DNA of 64,000 bases, taken from the NCBI GenBank assembly GCA_035578175.1, contig JAQMRL010000001.1:375849220-375913219 (forward strand). Direction: 5' to 3'. The notes beneath the pieces are model-generated. The model worked only from the letters and a program-made list of their open reading frames with translations. It was not told the DNA's origin and searched no databases. The translations under genes were made by a program, and so were the position numbers. This stretch comes from Catonia carolina. Taxonomy: Eukaryota; Arthropoda; Insecta; Hemiptera; Achilidae. Positions within the stretch are counted from its first letter, which is position 1, and every line of letters begins with the position of its first letter. Positions 32,476 to 44,327 of this stretch are shown here, piece by piece.

Positions 32476-33312
32476 TGCGTATCAGTGTATACCGTCAATA
32501 ACTAGTATTCTATTTTTTTAGTAGTGTTCGTTTGGGAAGCCCGAATACGCGAGCCGTATTTATTCGTATATGGAAACAAAGTTATTCACAGTAAAAAGGA
32601 AAGGTATTTTTATACTTAAATACATGAACGTAAGTAATGTTTAATTATAAAATTCGTTTATAGACTTAAATACGTCGTCAACTTAAAATTTTTTTTATTA
32701 TTTTATACACAAGTTTATAAGTCATTTTCTTGGGTTTAAATAATTATTTTTCTTTTTTTATATTATGTAAAAACATTCGTGTAATATAAAGAAATTATTT
32801 TGGATATTATATGGTCATCAATATTAATATCATATATCATATCATTATCACTAATCTATGGTCTAGGTTGTACAAGGAAGTTTGTGTACGCATCGGTACA
32901 TTTTCATAAACCGGTTTTTTCAAGCCCGATTGTAAAACATTTACAATAATATCCTTATCAACGATTTCTTATCTTAACAAATTATTAATCGCAACGATCT
33001 TATCAAAACGATTTACTTTCAACGATTCTGCAAATTCATTTAATTTATTAAAATAAGATAATTTTAAAAAATACGATTAATTTAAAAATTTATTCTGATA
33101 CATTTATAGTACAATTTAAAATGTTGTTTATAACCGAATATTGAATATCTATTTATTAGATTACAAATTGTTACTACAGTTTTGAATCAATTTATTTTTA
33201 TTATTGAAACTATATTTATTACATTTAAACCATATTATTTCAAATTAAAATACTAAATTTATTTACTATCAAGAAAATAAAAAATTTATTTTAATTTCAA
33301 TCGCCTTCAAAA
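32476..33312 (+). other. BEL-2 leader, AT-rich
   Basis: About 840 bases, stop-dense, between the primer-binding array and the Gag start at 33313. No ORF of note. Confidence 0.6.
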
Positions 33313-34863
33313 ATGGCTGAAAAATTAGAAGCCGCCTTAAAAGGGGCTATTTCACGTCGGGAAAAACTTTTCCGCCGAATCCAAAGCTTACATGATTTAG
33401 TAGCGCAACTTTCGGATCCAATTAAATTAGACGAGTTTAAAGTAAGATTTGAAAATTTAAAGGAAACCTTTAACCAATTTGAATCCACACAAGAAGAGAT
33501 TTACTCTCTTTCCGTTAAGATAAATAAAGATTTGAGTTCAGACCCGACAGTCGCTTCAACTACGGCATTTGAAGAATTATATTTCAAAACAATTGCTGCT
33601 TATAAAAAATATTGTAGTCCAGTTGAAATTTCTGTAACCGAGACCAAATCAGAAAAGAAACTTGTTCGTCCCCGTTTACCGGAAATTAACCTTCCTAGAT
33701 TCGATGGGACTTTAACTAAGTGGATTCCATTTTACGATAGTTTTGTTTCTCTCATTCATAATAATAGTGGGCTTACAGCAATTGAAAAATTTCATTATCT
33801 GTTATCTTGTTTATCTGGTCCTGCATTAACAATAGCTCATTCTTTGCAAATTACCGATGCCAATTATGATATAGTATGGAGATCACTTAAGAGCAAATAC
33901 CATAATAAGCGAGTGTTGGGAAACGGCTTACTCGATGCGGTTTTCAACTATCAACCAAGAATTACAGAATCAGCTGCATCGTTATCTCATTTTTTATCAA
34001 ATTTTTGTGAACAAGTTACTGCACTAAAAGCAGTTGGTATACCAGATTTAGCAGATTTCATAATTTTATTTGTTGCCTTACGAAACTTGCCGCATCAAAC
34101 CCGAAAACAATTTGAGATGCACCATAGTAGTGTTGACATTCCGACCTTTGAGTTATTAGCGGAATTCCTTCAAAATCAGTCTCGAATTCTAGAAATTTCG
34201 GAACCATCAATTTGGACGGGAAAATCGTCGAATAATAAGTCTGTCAAACCGTCAGCATTGTCACCTGACAACAAATTTACGAGTAGCAACACGATCAGAC
34301 CTCGTCCTTATAATCCAGTCTCGGCTCATACGTCAGCTGTAGTTAAACAACAAACACAGAAAATTCATTGTCCGGTGTGCAGTCAGCCTCATACCGTTTT
34401 CAAATGCCCAAGTTTTCTTCGCCTAGGTTTGCCTCAACGCAAAGAGCAAGTTACAAAATTGAAGCTTTGTTTTAATTGCTTGAAAAGTTCGCATCAGATC
34501 GCTGCGTGCCCATCAAAAACTAATTGTTTAAAATGCGGTGGAAGGCATCATTCATTTTTACACTTTGAAACCACTGTACTAGAATCTATACTACGTGTAA
34601 TCAATACTCCCGATCAGCCGAATAATTCAACTTCAGTCATTCAGAATAATACTTTAGCATCTTCTGTTAGAGCCAATGACTTGACTTCGTGTCACTCTAA
34701 TGTGAATTCGGACAAAGCAAAACATTCAATTTCAGTTGTTCTCGGCACAGCAATTATCGGCATAAGGAACGCAAATAATAGTTTTCAATATGTACGCGCA
34801 CTTATTGATTCCGCAGCGCAAACCTCTTTCATTAGGCTACGTCATCGTGCGCCTTGCGCTTAG
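33313..34863 (+). CDS. BEL/Pao Gag with start of protease, ends by frameshift
   Basis: 516 codons starting MAEKLEAALKGAISRREKLF. The Gag core (DUF1759 type) reads LPEINLPRFDGTLTKWIPFY, then FHYLLSCLSGPAL. Zinc knuckles follow: CPVCSQPHTVFKC, CFNCLKSSHQIAAC and CLKCGGRHHSFLH (about residues 354-420). The retropepsin active-site segment is ALIDSAAQTSFI, and the frame then ends at 34863. The protease continues in another frame just after, so the Gag-Pol polyprotein is broken by a frameshift near 34840. The protein would form particles in the cytoplasm. This copy is not intact. Confidence 0.9.
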   Translation: MAEKLEAALKGAISRREKLFRRIQSLHDLVAQLSDPIKLDEFKVRFENLKETFNQFESTQEEIYSLSVKINKDLSSDPTVASTTAFEELYFKTIAAYKKYCSPVEISVTETKSEKKLVRPRLPEINLPRFDGTLTKWIPFYDSFVSLIHNNSGLTAIEKFHYLLSCLSGPALTIAHSLQITDANYDIVWRSLKSKYHNKRVLGNGLLDAVFNYQPRITESAASLSHFLSNFCEQVTALKAVGIPDLADFIILFVALRNLPHQTRKQFEMHHSSVDIPTFELLAEFLQNQSRILEISEPSIWTGKSSNNKSVKPSALSPDNKFTSSNTIRPRPYNPVSAHTSAVVKQQTQKIHCPVCSQPHTVFKCPSFLRLGLPQRKEQVTKLKLCFNCLKSSHQIAACPSKTNCLKCGGRHHSFLHFETTVLESILRVINTPDQPNNSTSVIQNNTLASSVRANDLTSCHSNVNSDKAKHSISVVLGTAIIGIRNANNSFQYVRALIDSAAQTSFIRLRHRAPCA

Positions 34864-37610
34864 GCCTACCGCATAAAACGTGCAATATTTCTGTCGCTGG
34901 CTCAGGCCAGAACAAAATTTCTGATGCAAAATAAATAGTTTCGTGCCTTTTCAAACCAAGGGACTCTGATCAACCTCAGTTCAATACTGAAGCTATTATA
35001 TTGCCGAAGATAACGTTAGACATGCCCTCTACAAAGATTCCAGAATCAGCCTGCAATCATTTTAAACATCTGTTCTTGGCAGATCCCAATTTTGATAAAC
35101 CTGCTGAAATAGATTTCCTGATTGCTGGAGATATATTTCCTTATGTTTACGATGGCCAGACTATAACTACGCCGACTGGTCTTTCAGCAATGCATAGTGT
35201 TTTCGGCTGGGTAGTTACAGGAAAGATACAGGCTCTCAAACCTCCAACTACTTTGATTTCAACATGTTTGAGTTCATCCATTAGCTCGTTAGATAACTCG
35301 TTGAAAATGTTCTGCGAAACAGAAGAAATTCCACGCCAAGTTCCTCCAAACCCAGAAGATACTCTTAGTGAAGAAATGTTTTTAGCTCATCATTATCGAG
35401 AACCAAGTGGACGCTTTGTAGTTCCAATGCTTTTAAAGCCGTCTGTGCAAGAGTTAGGAGAGTCATTTGAACTAGCACAATCAAGATTAAGATCAACTCA
35501 ACGCCGTTTGGCTCGTCAGCCTGATCTTAAAATTGCATACCAAGAATTCTTAAACCAGTACGAATCTCTTGGTCATATGGAAAAGGTGCCACAAAGCCTT
35601 TCTCCAAATGGAAAGTTTTTCATTCCACATCACAGCGTGATCCGTGAAGCTAGCACGTCGACAAAACTCCGAGTAGTTTTTGACGCTTCTTTCAAGACCA
35701 CTTCTGGAAAGTCGTTAAATGATGTGGTTTTCACTGGACCTAAACTACAGCGAGACATCACGGAAATTATTATTCGATTCAGACTTCATCCTTTCGTTTT
35801 AACAGCGGACATAACCAAGATGTACAGGATGATTCAAATCCTTCCAGACGAAAGAAAATATCAACATATTCTCTGGCGCGAGTCTCAAGAACAATCGATA
35901 CAAGAGTTTGAGCTCCAAACGCTAACATATGGTGTAGCATCAAGCCTGTTCCTAGCGTTGCGGGTATTGAAACAGTTATCTCAAGATGAACAGCATGTCT
36001 ACCCTCAAGCTGCTGCTGTGCTACAAGAAGATGTATTCATGGATGATATTCTAACTGGCGCAGAAACATTGGAAGAAACCTTAAAACTACGTGACCAGCT
36101 CATAAATCTTTTAGCCCGGGGAGGATTCGAATTACATAAATGGCCTAGTAACAACCCTGCTTTGCTACAAGATATTCCAAAACAATTCATAGAATCATCA
36201 GTGCCTCTAGACTTGGAGAGTCAGCATGTAATGAAAATATTGGGGTTACAATGGACACCTTCATCAGATATTTTCTCTTACAAAATAGAGCTAACCACTG
36301 CAACACCTACTAAACGATCTATTCTTTCTCAGATTGCGCGCATTTTTGACCCTCTGGGATGGCTAACCCCTGTTATTATGCGAGGAAAGTGCCAACTCCA
36401 GCAACTTTGGCTGTCAGGCCTAGACTGGGATGATCCTGTTTCATCATCTTTAGAAAAGGAGTGGCGTAGGATAGCAAGTAGATTAGAACTACTTTCAGAA
36501 ATAAAAATCAACCGATTTGTCCTCACTGAAGAGCACGTCATTTATTCTATCGCCGGATTTTCGGACGCTTCAGAAAAGGGTTACGGTGCAGTCATCTATC
36601 TATTAGTGCAAGACTCACGTTTTACCGTTAAATCATCATTAATAATTGCAAAATCTAAGGTTGCCCCATTAAAATCAGTGTCTATACCTCGGCTAGAACT
36701 CTGTGGAGCTCTACTTCTGTCTCGACTTTTCAAGTTCACGCATAAGATATTATCAAGCAAACTTAATTTCAAAGAAATTTATTTGTTTACTGACTCTAAA
36801 ACCGTATTGTCCTGGTTGAAGACTTCACCACATGTACTCAAAACATTCGTAGCTAATAGAATTTGTGAAATACTTGATGTCTCATCGCCAAAATCATGGA
36901 ACCATGTGTTATCTGAAGATAATCCTGCTGACCACGCTTCACGTGGGATTTATCCAGAAGATTTAGTTTGCAACTCGTTATGGTGGTCAGGACCTGCATG
37001 GCTGACTGCTCCAGTAGAACAATGGCCTTCACAAAACATCGATCTGAACACCTCAGACAGCCTTGAAGAATGTAAGCCATCTGCTATGGTTATAAGCCCA
37101 AGGAGTGAAGAGTTAGGACCATTAATTACGAATTTACTCCACAAGGTTTCATCCTTTTCCAGGCTTATTAGGATAACAGCCTGGTGTTTCTGCTTTATCA
37201 GCGTCCTTCAGACCGGCAAGGGAGTTAATTCCAGCCTTACAGCTGAAGAATGGCACAAGGCTTTAAATTTTTGGATTAAGAAATTTCAGCATCAATATTT
37301 GAAGTTAGATATAAAAGCCCTTCAAGCGGGCAAGAATGTTTCACCATCCCTTCAGAGACTCAGCCCCTTCATTGACCTGTTGGGTTTCGTTAGGGTGGGG
37401 GGTAGGTTACGCCATGCTGACCTGCCTGCTCAAATTAAACACCCAAAAGTCCTTCTGAAAGAAAAGTCTCCAGTTCTTCATTGGCGGCTTGGACGAATTG
37501 AAGACACCCATTCTGGGAAAGACAATCGAGTGAAAGTGGTGACAGTACGAACTACCCAAGGCAGTTTCCGTCAACCGGTAGTCAATATCGCTCCACTACC
37601 TTCAGCCTAG
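34864..37610 (+). pseudogene. BEL/Pao Pol (protease end, RT, RNase H), broken at start and lacking integrase
   Basis: The downstream frame carries protease residues (NISVAGSGQ), then a TAA at 34932, then an open stretch of 869 codons from 35001. Domains in order: end of protease (FLIAGDIFPYVYDG); RT with LRVVFDAS, LTADITKMYRM (35799) and the catalytic VFMDDILTG (36033); RNase H with GFSDASEKGYGAVIY (36556) and LFTDSKTVLSW; and the linker VRVGGRLRHADLP. At about 37471 the sequence jumps in frame to LHWRLGRIEDTHSG and ends VRTTQGSFRQPVVNIAPLP. That is the DUF5641 tail normally after integrase. So the zinc-binding and DDE integrase core are deleted, and the copy could not integrate alone. Confidence 0.9.
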
Positions 37611-37759
37611 ACCATTATTTTGCCATTGAGAAGAAATTTTGTTTTATGTAGTTTTTTGTGTACATAATTTTCCTTTCCTCAAAAGCTTTGTTTTATTTGT
37701 GTATATGTATTTAGTGTATGAACTGAAAACCCCTTGCAGTTATTTTGGTGGGGGTTTTA

Positions 37760-37995
37760 TGTTAGAACTTTAAACTCGCGGGCTTCCCTCGCATTCGACT
37801 AGTGCCGCCGCTTACTTGCAGCAGACCGGAATCTACACGAACCAGGCTTTTGATAAGAAGAGTTGTCTTTTGGAACGCGTACGGAACGTACACAGTCTAC
37901 TAGTTACCTCGCTCCATGCCAGTACAGGTAATTAGAATAATAATTAGAATTTACAGTCCATTTAAATTTATGTTCGTAACCTGGCTTTATGGACA
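37760..37995 (+). repeat. BEL-2 3' LTR
   Basis: 236 bp, preceded by a GGTGGGGG purine tract (37747-37754) and followed by the ATACC duplication. Confidence 0.85.
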
Positions 37996-38718
37996 ATACC
38001 ACTACCGAACCCGACACGAACATTTTCATCAAAATCGGTCAACCGGAAGTGGTAGTTTATTCGTGTAATTTTTCACTTTTTTGCAATTTTCTCAAAAACT
38101 GGTTCTACGATTTTTTTAAAAATCGCCTCATTAACTCAATTTTTCATTCTCTACAAGATAGGGTAGGCGTCATGTTTGCTGAAATTCTGGGTGAGGCTGT
38201 TTTCACGTAAAAACGTAGTTTTTTTAAGATTACGGCTTTAATATGCATTTTAGCGCAAAACTTTATATAATAAAAGTTGTAGAGAATTTAAAATTCTACA
38301 ACTTTTATTTCAAACAATTTTTTGTATAACGCTTAGTTTAGCGGTAATTAGCGATTATCTGTTTTTTTCTCACGAAAATGTGTGAAAAATTGATTTTTTT
38401 AAGATTTCGGCCTTAGTATGCATTTTACGACAAAAGTGTAAATAATTTAATTTATAGAAAATTAAAAGATCTACAACTTTTATTTAAAGCATTTTTCTCT
38501 ACAGAGCCTAGTTTAGCGTGAATGAGTGATTTTCCATATTTTTAAGCCAAACTGAGTTCGATTTTCATTTTGCATCTTTCACTCAGGATTAAAATAAGGT
38601 TATGTTTTTGAGGTTAGTTTTTTGTTTATTTCTAATATTTTATTAATAATGTTAGGTTTATTATTAATTATTTGCATTGGCAAGAGAAAGTTGTGTGAGT
38701 GTTTCACACCAGATTTTT

Positions 38719-39062
38719 ATTTTTTATATACAGTACAGTCCAATAGTGTAAATATTTTTCTTTAGCTGTACAATTTACACAGTAACTTAAAATGCACTAT
38801 GGTGTATTATAAATACGTACATCAAGCTTTGGACGTGTATATGATTCGTAAAGAAATTCGTAGTTTGATTGAGTTGTAAATATATCAAACGACTAAATAA
38901 ACACGTTTATAATTTTTTTGTCTTTAATTTTTATTACGGTACTGTACATTGAGATGCACAACTTCTTTATTTGATTTTTAAATGAAGGTGGGGAATTTCA
39001 CTTTAAGGAGAAGAGGTACCCAGCGATACATTCTCCGTTCCAAACTTCGGATAATGTCCGTT
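38719..39062 (+). other. Probable 3' part of the pogo/Tigger-like remnant
   Basis: Sequence after the HINE holds ATACAGTACAGTCC and a right-hand CCAAACTTCGGATAATGTCC stretch that looks like a diverged Tigger terminal repeat. It would place HINE copy 4 inside the transposon's 3' UTR. Weak evidence. Confidence 0.35.
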
Positions 39063-39529
39063 ATTTAGACCATGAGGTCTCTACTCTATTTTTGCTTTAA
39101 ACGACGCACAGTTGGAAAGTTCCTTGTGGCTAGATCACCGGCTAGTTGGTTTGGATGGACATCTAGATTTTTGTGGAACGTACTACACAAGGACGCGGTT
39201 TACTGTCGAAATTTTGAAATCGTCGTGGAGGGTTATATTGTTTACATAAAAAGGAGCGCCAGAAGCAAGTCTTAAAAATTTTGATTGAAAGGCTTGGATC
39301 GACTTTAATTAATCTCTGCCGCTATTCCAAAGAGCTGGACACCATAAGTCCAGATCGGTCTTAATAGGAATTTGTATATTAAAATCTTGGAACGGAGGTA
39401 CAATCTTGATCGAGAGTTAATTAAGCAGAAGAGTAACTTCTGGCGGCGGTTAAGTTCTAACCGTCTCGTACGCAGATGATGCTTCCAAGTTAGTCGCCTG
39501 TCAAACCATAAGCCAAGATATCGCACCAC
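39063..39529 (-). pseudogene. Jockey-clade LINE 3' fragment
   Basis: An ORF at 39305-39529 reads VRYLGLWFDRRLTWKHHLR, then YKFLLRPIWTYGVQLFG. Downstream in a related frame come FLRLASGAPFYVNN and LHDDFKISTVNRV. These are the characteristic C-terminal motifs of Jockey-clade reverse transcriptases. It is 5'-truncated and has stops. Confidence 0.8.
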
Positions 39530-39864
39530 CCTGGCCGTGGGATAGACTATGAATGTTTTTCAGCATCACAGGTGGACCAGTTTGACGCCGTAATGCGAAC
39601 GTAACCTGTGTTACTATATTTACCTGTAAATATGTATTTACAATTTGTAAATAATATATTTTTTTTTACTCTAATGTGTGCACGCTGCAGTCTGTTCAAT
39701 TTAAGAACAACGAGTAACCCTATGATCCAGTGAGATAAGGATGATAATGTATGACGTGTAAATGAGGTGTAGTCTTGTACAGACTCAGAACGACCATTCC
39801 TCATGGTGACGACTTTACTTCTAGACCTAGCCGATGGGTTGCAAATGATCTAGTGTGTTAATAT
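39530..39864. other. Unassigned sequence before solo LTR
   Basis: An 85-codon minus frame (39547-39804) has no recognised relative. Otherwise nothing seen. Confidence 0.4.
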
Positions 39865-40637
39865 TGTAACAAAATCCAAGAGAAGACGAGAATGCTTCAC
39901 GAATGTTCCAGAACTCCATTCATAAAATAAGTTAAGAAAGAATAAAAATAACAATCCACAATAGCAGCAATAGCAGCAATAAATGACAGTTTTAACCATA
40001 AAGGGTACGCCTATTATAAAAGGGTATTGTGTGTTATAAAAATTGTATTTTTATGAAGTTGTTTATCAGGTTGTTTACGTTTTCTATTTACAATAGTTGA
40101 CTTGTTAACAAAGGGATTTTTCTAGCATTCATTAATAAAGAGTTCTTTTTGTACTTGAGTAGATTTCTCTAAATTTTTCTGGAACGATCTTTGTGAATAA
40201 TTATAAAAGGAGGCCCCGGGAGCGGTCCAGTCAGTAATCGTTTGATCTTTGACGAATGACCATCAGACGTAGATTGGCGCGTACCGAGCATTGTGTCAGT
40301 CGACGATTGTAACACTGTGTCTTTGTGTGTCTATTGTGTAAAGTCTCTTTTGTGAGTGTATCGTAAAGTTAATGTGTAGTTTTTGTGAATGCAGTTTGTG
40401 TTTTGTACGTTAGTGTAATCTATAAAAGTGATTGTAAGTAGGCTAAGTAAGTTAATTATTGTTTGTTATTTATTTTAAGTGAATTATTAAATCATTTTTT
40501 GTATTTCTTCATTATAATTAGTTTAATTAGTTATTTTGTAATCTTTTAGTGAAATAAATATTTGTAATTGTAAACTTTAGTGTATTAATTATTTAATAAC
40601 CTAGATCCCGAAACGAACCTTAGCAATAAGTGTCACA
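39865..40637 (+). repeat. Solo LTR (773 bp) with a TATA/initiator promoter
   Basis: TGTAACAAAA at the start and GTGTCACA at the end are bounded by ATAT on both sides (39861-39864, 40638-40641). TATAAAAGG lies at 40202 and a CAGTCAGT initiator-like site about 25 bases on, followed by AATAAA near 40553. No second LTR or internal region is nearby, so this is probably a recombined solo LTR of a gypsy-type element. Confidence 0.55.
40202..40235 (+). promoter_or_regulatory. LTR core promoter
   Basis: TATAAAAGG followed at the expected 25-30 bases by TCAGT, the insect initiator. It lies inside the solo LTR. Confidence 0.5.
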
Positions 40638-41394
40638 ATATGTTATAGATGATCGGTGCGGTTGAGTGTGAATATTTAAAATAATTAAATTAAAATTTTT
40701 AATTATCTTCAGGGGGGTTTGATGTACATATATTTTGAGGTTATGCATTTTTATCTCCCTTTTTTCATTTATTTTCATTAGGTAAAGGAAATTTTTTGTT
40801 TCTTTTATATTCACTTAATTAATTGTAAATAATTAAGAATAGTATAATATATTCTCATGTTATAATTTGTAAATTTCATCACTGGGTTGTAATTTTTTCG
40901 TGTGTTAGTTTTAAACAATATGTTGTTACTTATCTATCGTTGTACAACAGATTATGGATTAAAATAGAGTTATATATTTATATATATATATATATTTTTT
41001 TTTGTAAATATTATGCCTGTATTAAAATATTTTTGTGGTATTTATAGATCTTATTTCGATGTTTGAAACTATCAACTAAATTTAAATTGTATGATTTTGA
41101 TTTTATTTTGTACAGTGAATATCTTTTGTACATTTATTGTCGTTAAGAAGTTGTGTAACGTTCTCTTACATTGAAGCGGTGCACTACTTGAACTTTGTGA
41201 AAGTCTTCAGGCAGAGTTAAATTGGAAATAAAAGATTGTCCTCTTAAGTTTCCGTTTCCATCTTTCAATCACTCTTCAGAAAAAACTTTTCTTATTACTT
41301 ATTTCTTGATTCCATTGGTAAAATACCCTGTTATCATGCTCTTCGTACGCAAACGTTATTATGATTATGTAAATATCTATATATCTCGTACCTT
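40638..41394. other. AT-rich sequence with a TA run
   Basis: A (TA)n tract at 40974-40998. No coding signal found. Confidence 0.5.
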
Positions 41395-41905
41395 GGGGTG
41401 GACATAAGATATAGCTATGATGAGGAAATAAATAATAGGATAAGTAGATTCCAACTGGTTTGTGGCTACATCAACAGGACATTTAAACATTGGGCCAGGA
41501 AAGACACACAGCTTAGAATGTATGATGTGATGGCTGTGCCGATCCTATTATATGGTTGTGAGACCTGGGTGCCAGGAAAGAGAGACTTAAGTCGAATTGC
41601 AGCAGCTGAGATGAGATACATGAGGGCGGTGAGAGGTTGCTGTCGGAGAGACCATATTAGAAATAGTGACATTTGCAAGAACTTGGAAAGAAAGGAGTCA
41701 GTCTTGGAAAAAATGTGGATATATAGACAAAGGTGGCAGCAACATGTATACAGAATGACTCCTGAAAGGACCCCTTTTCAAGCCCTAAATTACAAACCAG
41801 ATGGTGTAAGAAGTTTGGGAAGGCCAAGAAAAAGATGGTGTGATGTGGGAACAGGCAATTTGCCTAATTCGTAAAGTAGAAGAAGAAGAAGAAGAAGATA
41901 AATGC
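41395..41905 (+). pseudogene. RTE-like LINE 3' fragment, second subfamily
   Basis: A 158-codon ORF (41398-41874) reads KDTQLRMYDVMAVPILLYGC, ETWVPGKRD, AAEMRYMRAVRGC, IRNSDICKNL and LGRPRKRW. This is the C-terminus of an RTE-like LINE protein. It is truncated at the 5' end and finishes in a GAAGAAGAAG tail, typical of RTE-type 3' ends. Confidence 0.75.
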
Positions 41906-42117
41906 CTATTACGTCACATAATCTTATTATAACAATTCAAATATTTTATATATATATATATTTATTTAAATTTTGTTATTTAGGGTCATTTTAAGTCACG
42001 GTAAGTAACATTTTACACCTCACACTCAAAGTTATTTCACTGCATGTTGTTCTCGATTCTTCGTCAATATGGTACTTTACTTGTGTTCGTCGTTGAAGCC
42101 CTTCTTCTTCTTCTTCT

Positions 42118-42939
42118 TCATGTACCATCTCCATTTCGGAGGTTGGCTATCATCATTGCTATTTTAATTTTGGAAGCCACAGCCCTGAAGAGATCAGATG
42201 ACCCGACATTAAACCACTCTCTCAAGTTCCTAAGCCACGATATTCTCCTCCTTCCAACAGATCTTCTCCCTACAATTTTTCCCTGGATTATGAGCTGCAG
42301 AATCCTGTATCTTGGACCTCTCATGATGTGGCCGAGATATTGCAGTTTCCTGCTCTTCACCTCACGTAGAACCTCTAAACCTTTGTTCATTCTCCTCAAA
42401 ACCTCCACATTCGTCACATGTTCTTTCCATGAAATTCTCAATATCCTGCGGTAAGTCCACATCTCAAAGGCTTCTAATTTCCGCTCACACTGTACATTGA
42501 GGGTCCAAGTCTCTACACCATATAAGAGAACTGGGAACACATAGCATTTGAGCATTCGAATTCGGAGGTCTAAACTTAAATCACGGCTACAGAGCAGCTT
42601 CTTGATTTTCACAAAAGATGTGCGTGCTTTCTCAATACGACTCTTTACCTCCGAACAGAACTCCACAGAACAACTGACACTTGTACCCAAATAATCATAT
42701 CTCTCCACTCTTTCCAGCCTTCTGCCCTCCACATAGAGATGTTCATTGGGCACTTCAGTTTTGGTGACAATCATATATTTGGTCTTCTTAACATTGAGTG
42801 TCAGACCATATTCCTGACTAGCTGTGATAATCTTATCCAACATATTCTGTAGGCTTTGCATGTTTTCAGCAAGAAGTACTGTATCATCAGCATAGCGCAA
42901 ATTATTCAGAGGAATGCCATTAACTCTTATTCTACCCAC
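42118..42939 (-). pseudogene. RTE LINE, RT catalytic half and C-terminus
   Basis: The 273-codon frame contains NLRYADDTVLLAEN (catalytic YADD), YGLTLNVKKTKYM, YDYLGTSVS, PVLLYGVETWTL, EAFEMWTYRRILRISW and a C-terminal VGRRRISWLRNL. Order and spacing match the RTE/'craniofacial development protein 2-like' group. The N-terminal RT part lies at 43360-44316. Confidence 0.9.
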
Positions 42940-42988
42940 CTCATTTTCAAGGGCATTGGCAAAAATTTTCTCAGAGTAGAGGTTGAAG

Positions 42989-42991
<3 letters not shown>

Positions 42992-43025
<34 letters not shown>

Positions 43026-43170
43026 GTTTAACGTCCGACTGTTTTGCAAATTGCTGCTAATGCAGACGGTGAAGGATGAAATGAATTTTTTGTAACGTAT
43101 GAAAAAATGCCATGCCCGAGTGGGATTCGAACCCAAGACCGCGAAGGAGAGGTGAAAGAACACACCCCTG
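42992..43170 (-). repeat. tRNA-derived SINE inserted in the RTE element
   Basis: A 33-base T-run (the SINE poly-A) is followed by GGTTTAACGTCCGACTG; at the other end is GGGATTCGAACCC, the B box on the minus strand. Flanks AGAGGTTGAAGA and AGAGGTGAAAGA look like a diverged target duplication. Confidence 0.8.
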
Positions 43171-43359
43171 CCTGACACCCCGCCTAATTTCCACTGCCTT
43201 TGTCAGCTTTGATTGGATGCGGACAGCTGCACGTTGATTCAGATATAATCTTACAATCATTTGTATATCTTTTGTGTCAATGTTCTTCCGTTGTAGTGCT
43301 TCTATAAGTTGATTGTGTCTCACTTTATCAAATGCCTTATTGAAACCAATTAAACAGAC

Positions 43360-44316
43360 TTATACATTTTGATTAACATCAAGACATCGCTGTACCAAAA
43401 CATTGTAGGCAAAAAGAGCCTCCCTTGTACCACATCTATTCCTAAAGCCAAACTGAGTATCCGCTATGCCAGCCTCCAGCTTCTTATATATTCTACGGTG
43501 GATGACTTTGAGGAAGATCTTTAGAGTGTGGCTCATTAGACTAATTGTACGATATTCATCACATTTTTTGGAATTCCGTTTCTTAGGAAGTGTGTCAAAT
43601 ATTGACTGAAGCCATTCTGTGGGTATTATACCTGTGTCATATATCTTATTGAACAGAGAAGTTAAGGCACTCAAATGTTTCCCCTCAATCACCTTAAGCA
43701 CTTCTGCAGGTAGTTCATCAGGGCCAGGGGCTTTCCCATCTTTGGCAGACTTTACCGCTGCTTGTACTTCTTCTTTCAGAATATGTGGTCCAGTTTCATC
43801 TTCAGACTCAATATAAACTTCCCCCCTCTCATCATTGAACAAATTCCTAATGTATTCCTCCCACAGAATCAGTTGATCTTTAATGTCCAACACAATGTTT
43901 CCTTTCTCATCCATCAAGATGTATGATTTATGCTTCCGCCCAACTCCAGTAAACTCTTTTATTTTTTTATGGACACTATAAGAGTCATGCAGCCTCTGCA
44001 AATTCTCTATCTCAGCACACTTTCCCTTCAACCACTCCTCCCTGGCTTGGCGACACTTATACCTGATGTCCTTCCGCACCTCTCTATATCTCTGTCTGTT
44101 TGTACTTTTCAAGAGTCTTCTCTCTTCCATTAGCACCAATATTTCATTTGTCATCCAGTCACTCTGATGCTTCCTCCTGTCAGGTTTCAGAATCTCTCTG
44201 CAAGGTTCCATAATAGCTGACTTAAAATTCTGCCACATGTGTTCCGGCTGACTGAGAGTTGCTGAGCTAATACTTTTTAAATTTTCATTTATCTCTTGGC
44301 ACACTCTCTTTTTCAT
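43360..44316 (-). pseudogene. RTE LINE, RT N-terminal half
   Basis: The 318-codon frame includes SDWMTNEILVLMEERRLLK, the linker EYIRNLFNDERGEV, then RT block 1 DGKAPGPDELPAEVLK and EWLQSIFDTLPKK. Block 2 is DEYRTISLMSHTLKIFLKV, ending in TQFGFRNRCGTREALFA. Typical RTE RT order. Confidence 0.9.
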
Positions 44317-44327
44317 ATTGCCATTTC

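Larger units (their letters stand above)
31983..37995 (+). mobile_element. BEL/Pao retrotransposon, integrase deleted and reading frame broken
   Basis: LTRs at 31983-32211 (229 bp) and 37760-37995 (236 bp) start TGTTAGAAC and end GGACA. The 5-bp duplication ATACC lies at 31978-31982 and 37996-38000. It is inserted in HINE copy 4. Internal order: an array of primer-binding-like repeats, a long AT-rich leader, Gag with the start of protease, then protease end, RT and RNase H. The integrase core is missing. LTRs differ by several substitutions and a 7-bp indel, so it is older than the other two LTR elements here. Confidence 0.9.
30693..38718 (+). mobile_element. HINE copy 4, split by a foldback and a BEL element
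   Basis: Starts TTTTACTTTCTCTTGCCTATATGAATAT, is interrupted at 30722, resumes at 31735, and is interrupted again at 31983. It resumes at 37996 and ends with GTGTGAGTGTTTCACACC at 38717. The microsatellite is at 31844-31919. Without insertions it would be about 1.0 kb. Confidence 0.7.
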
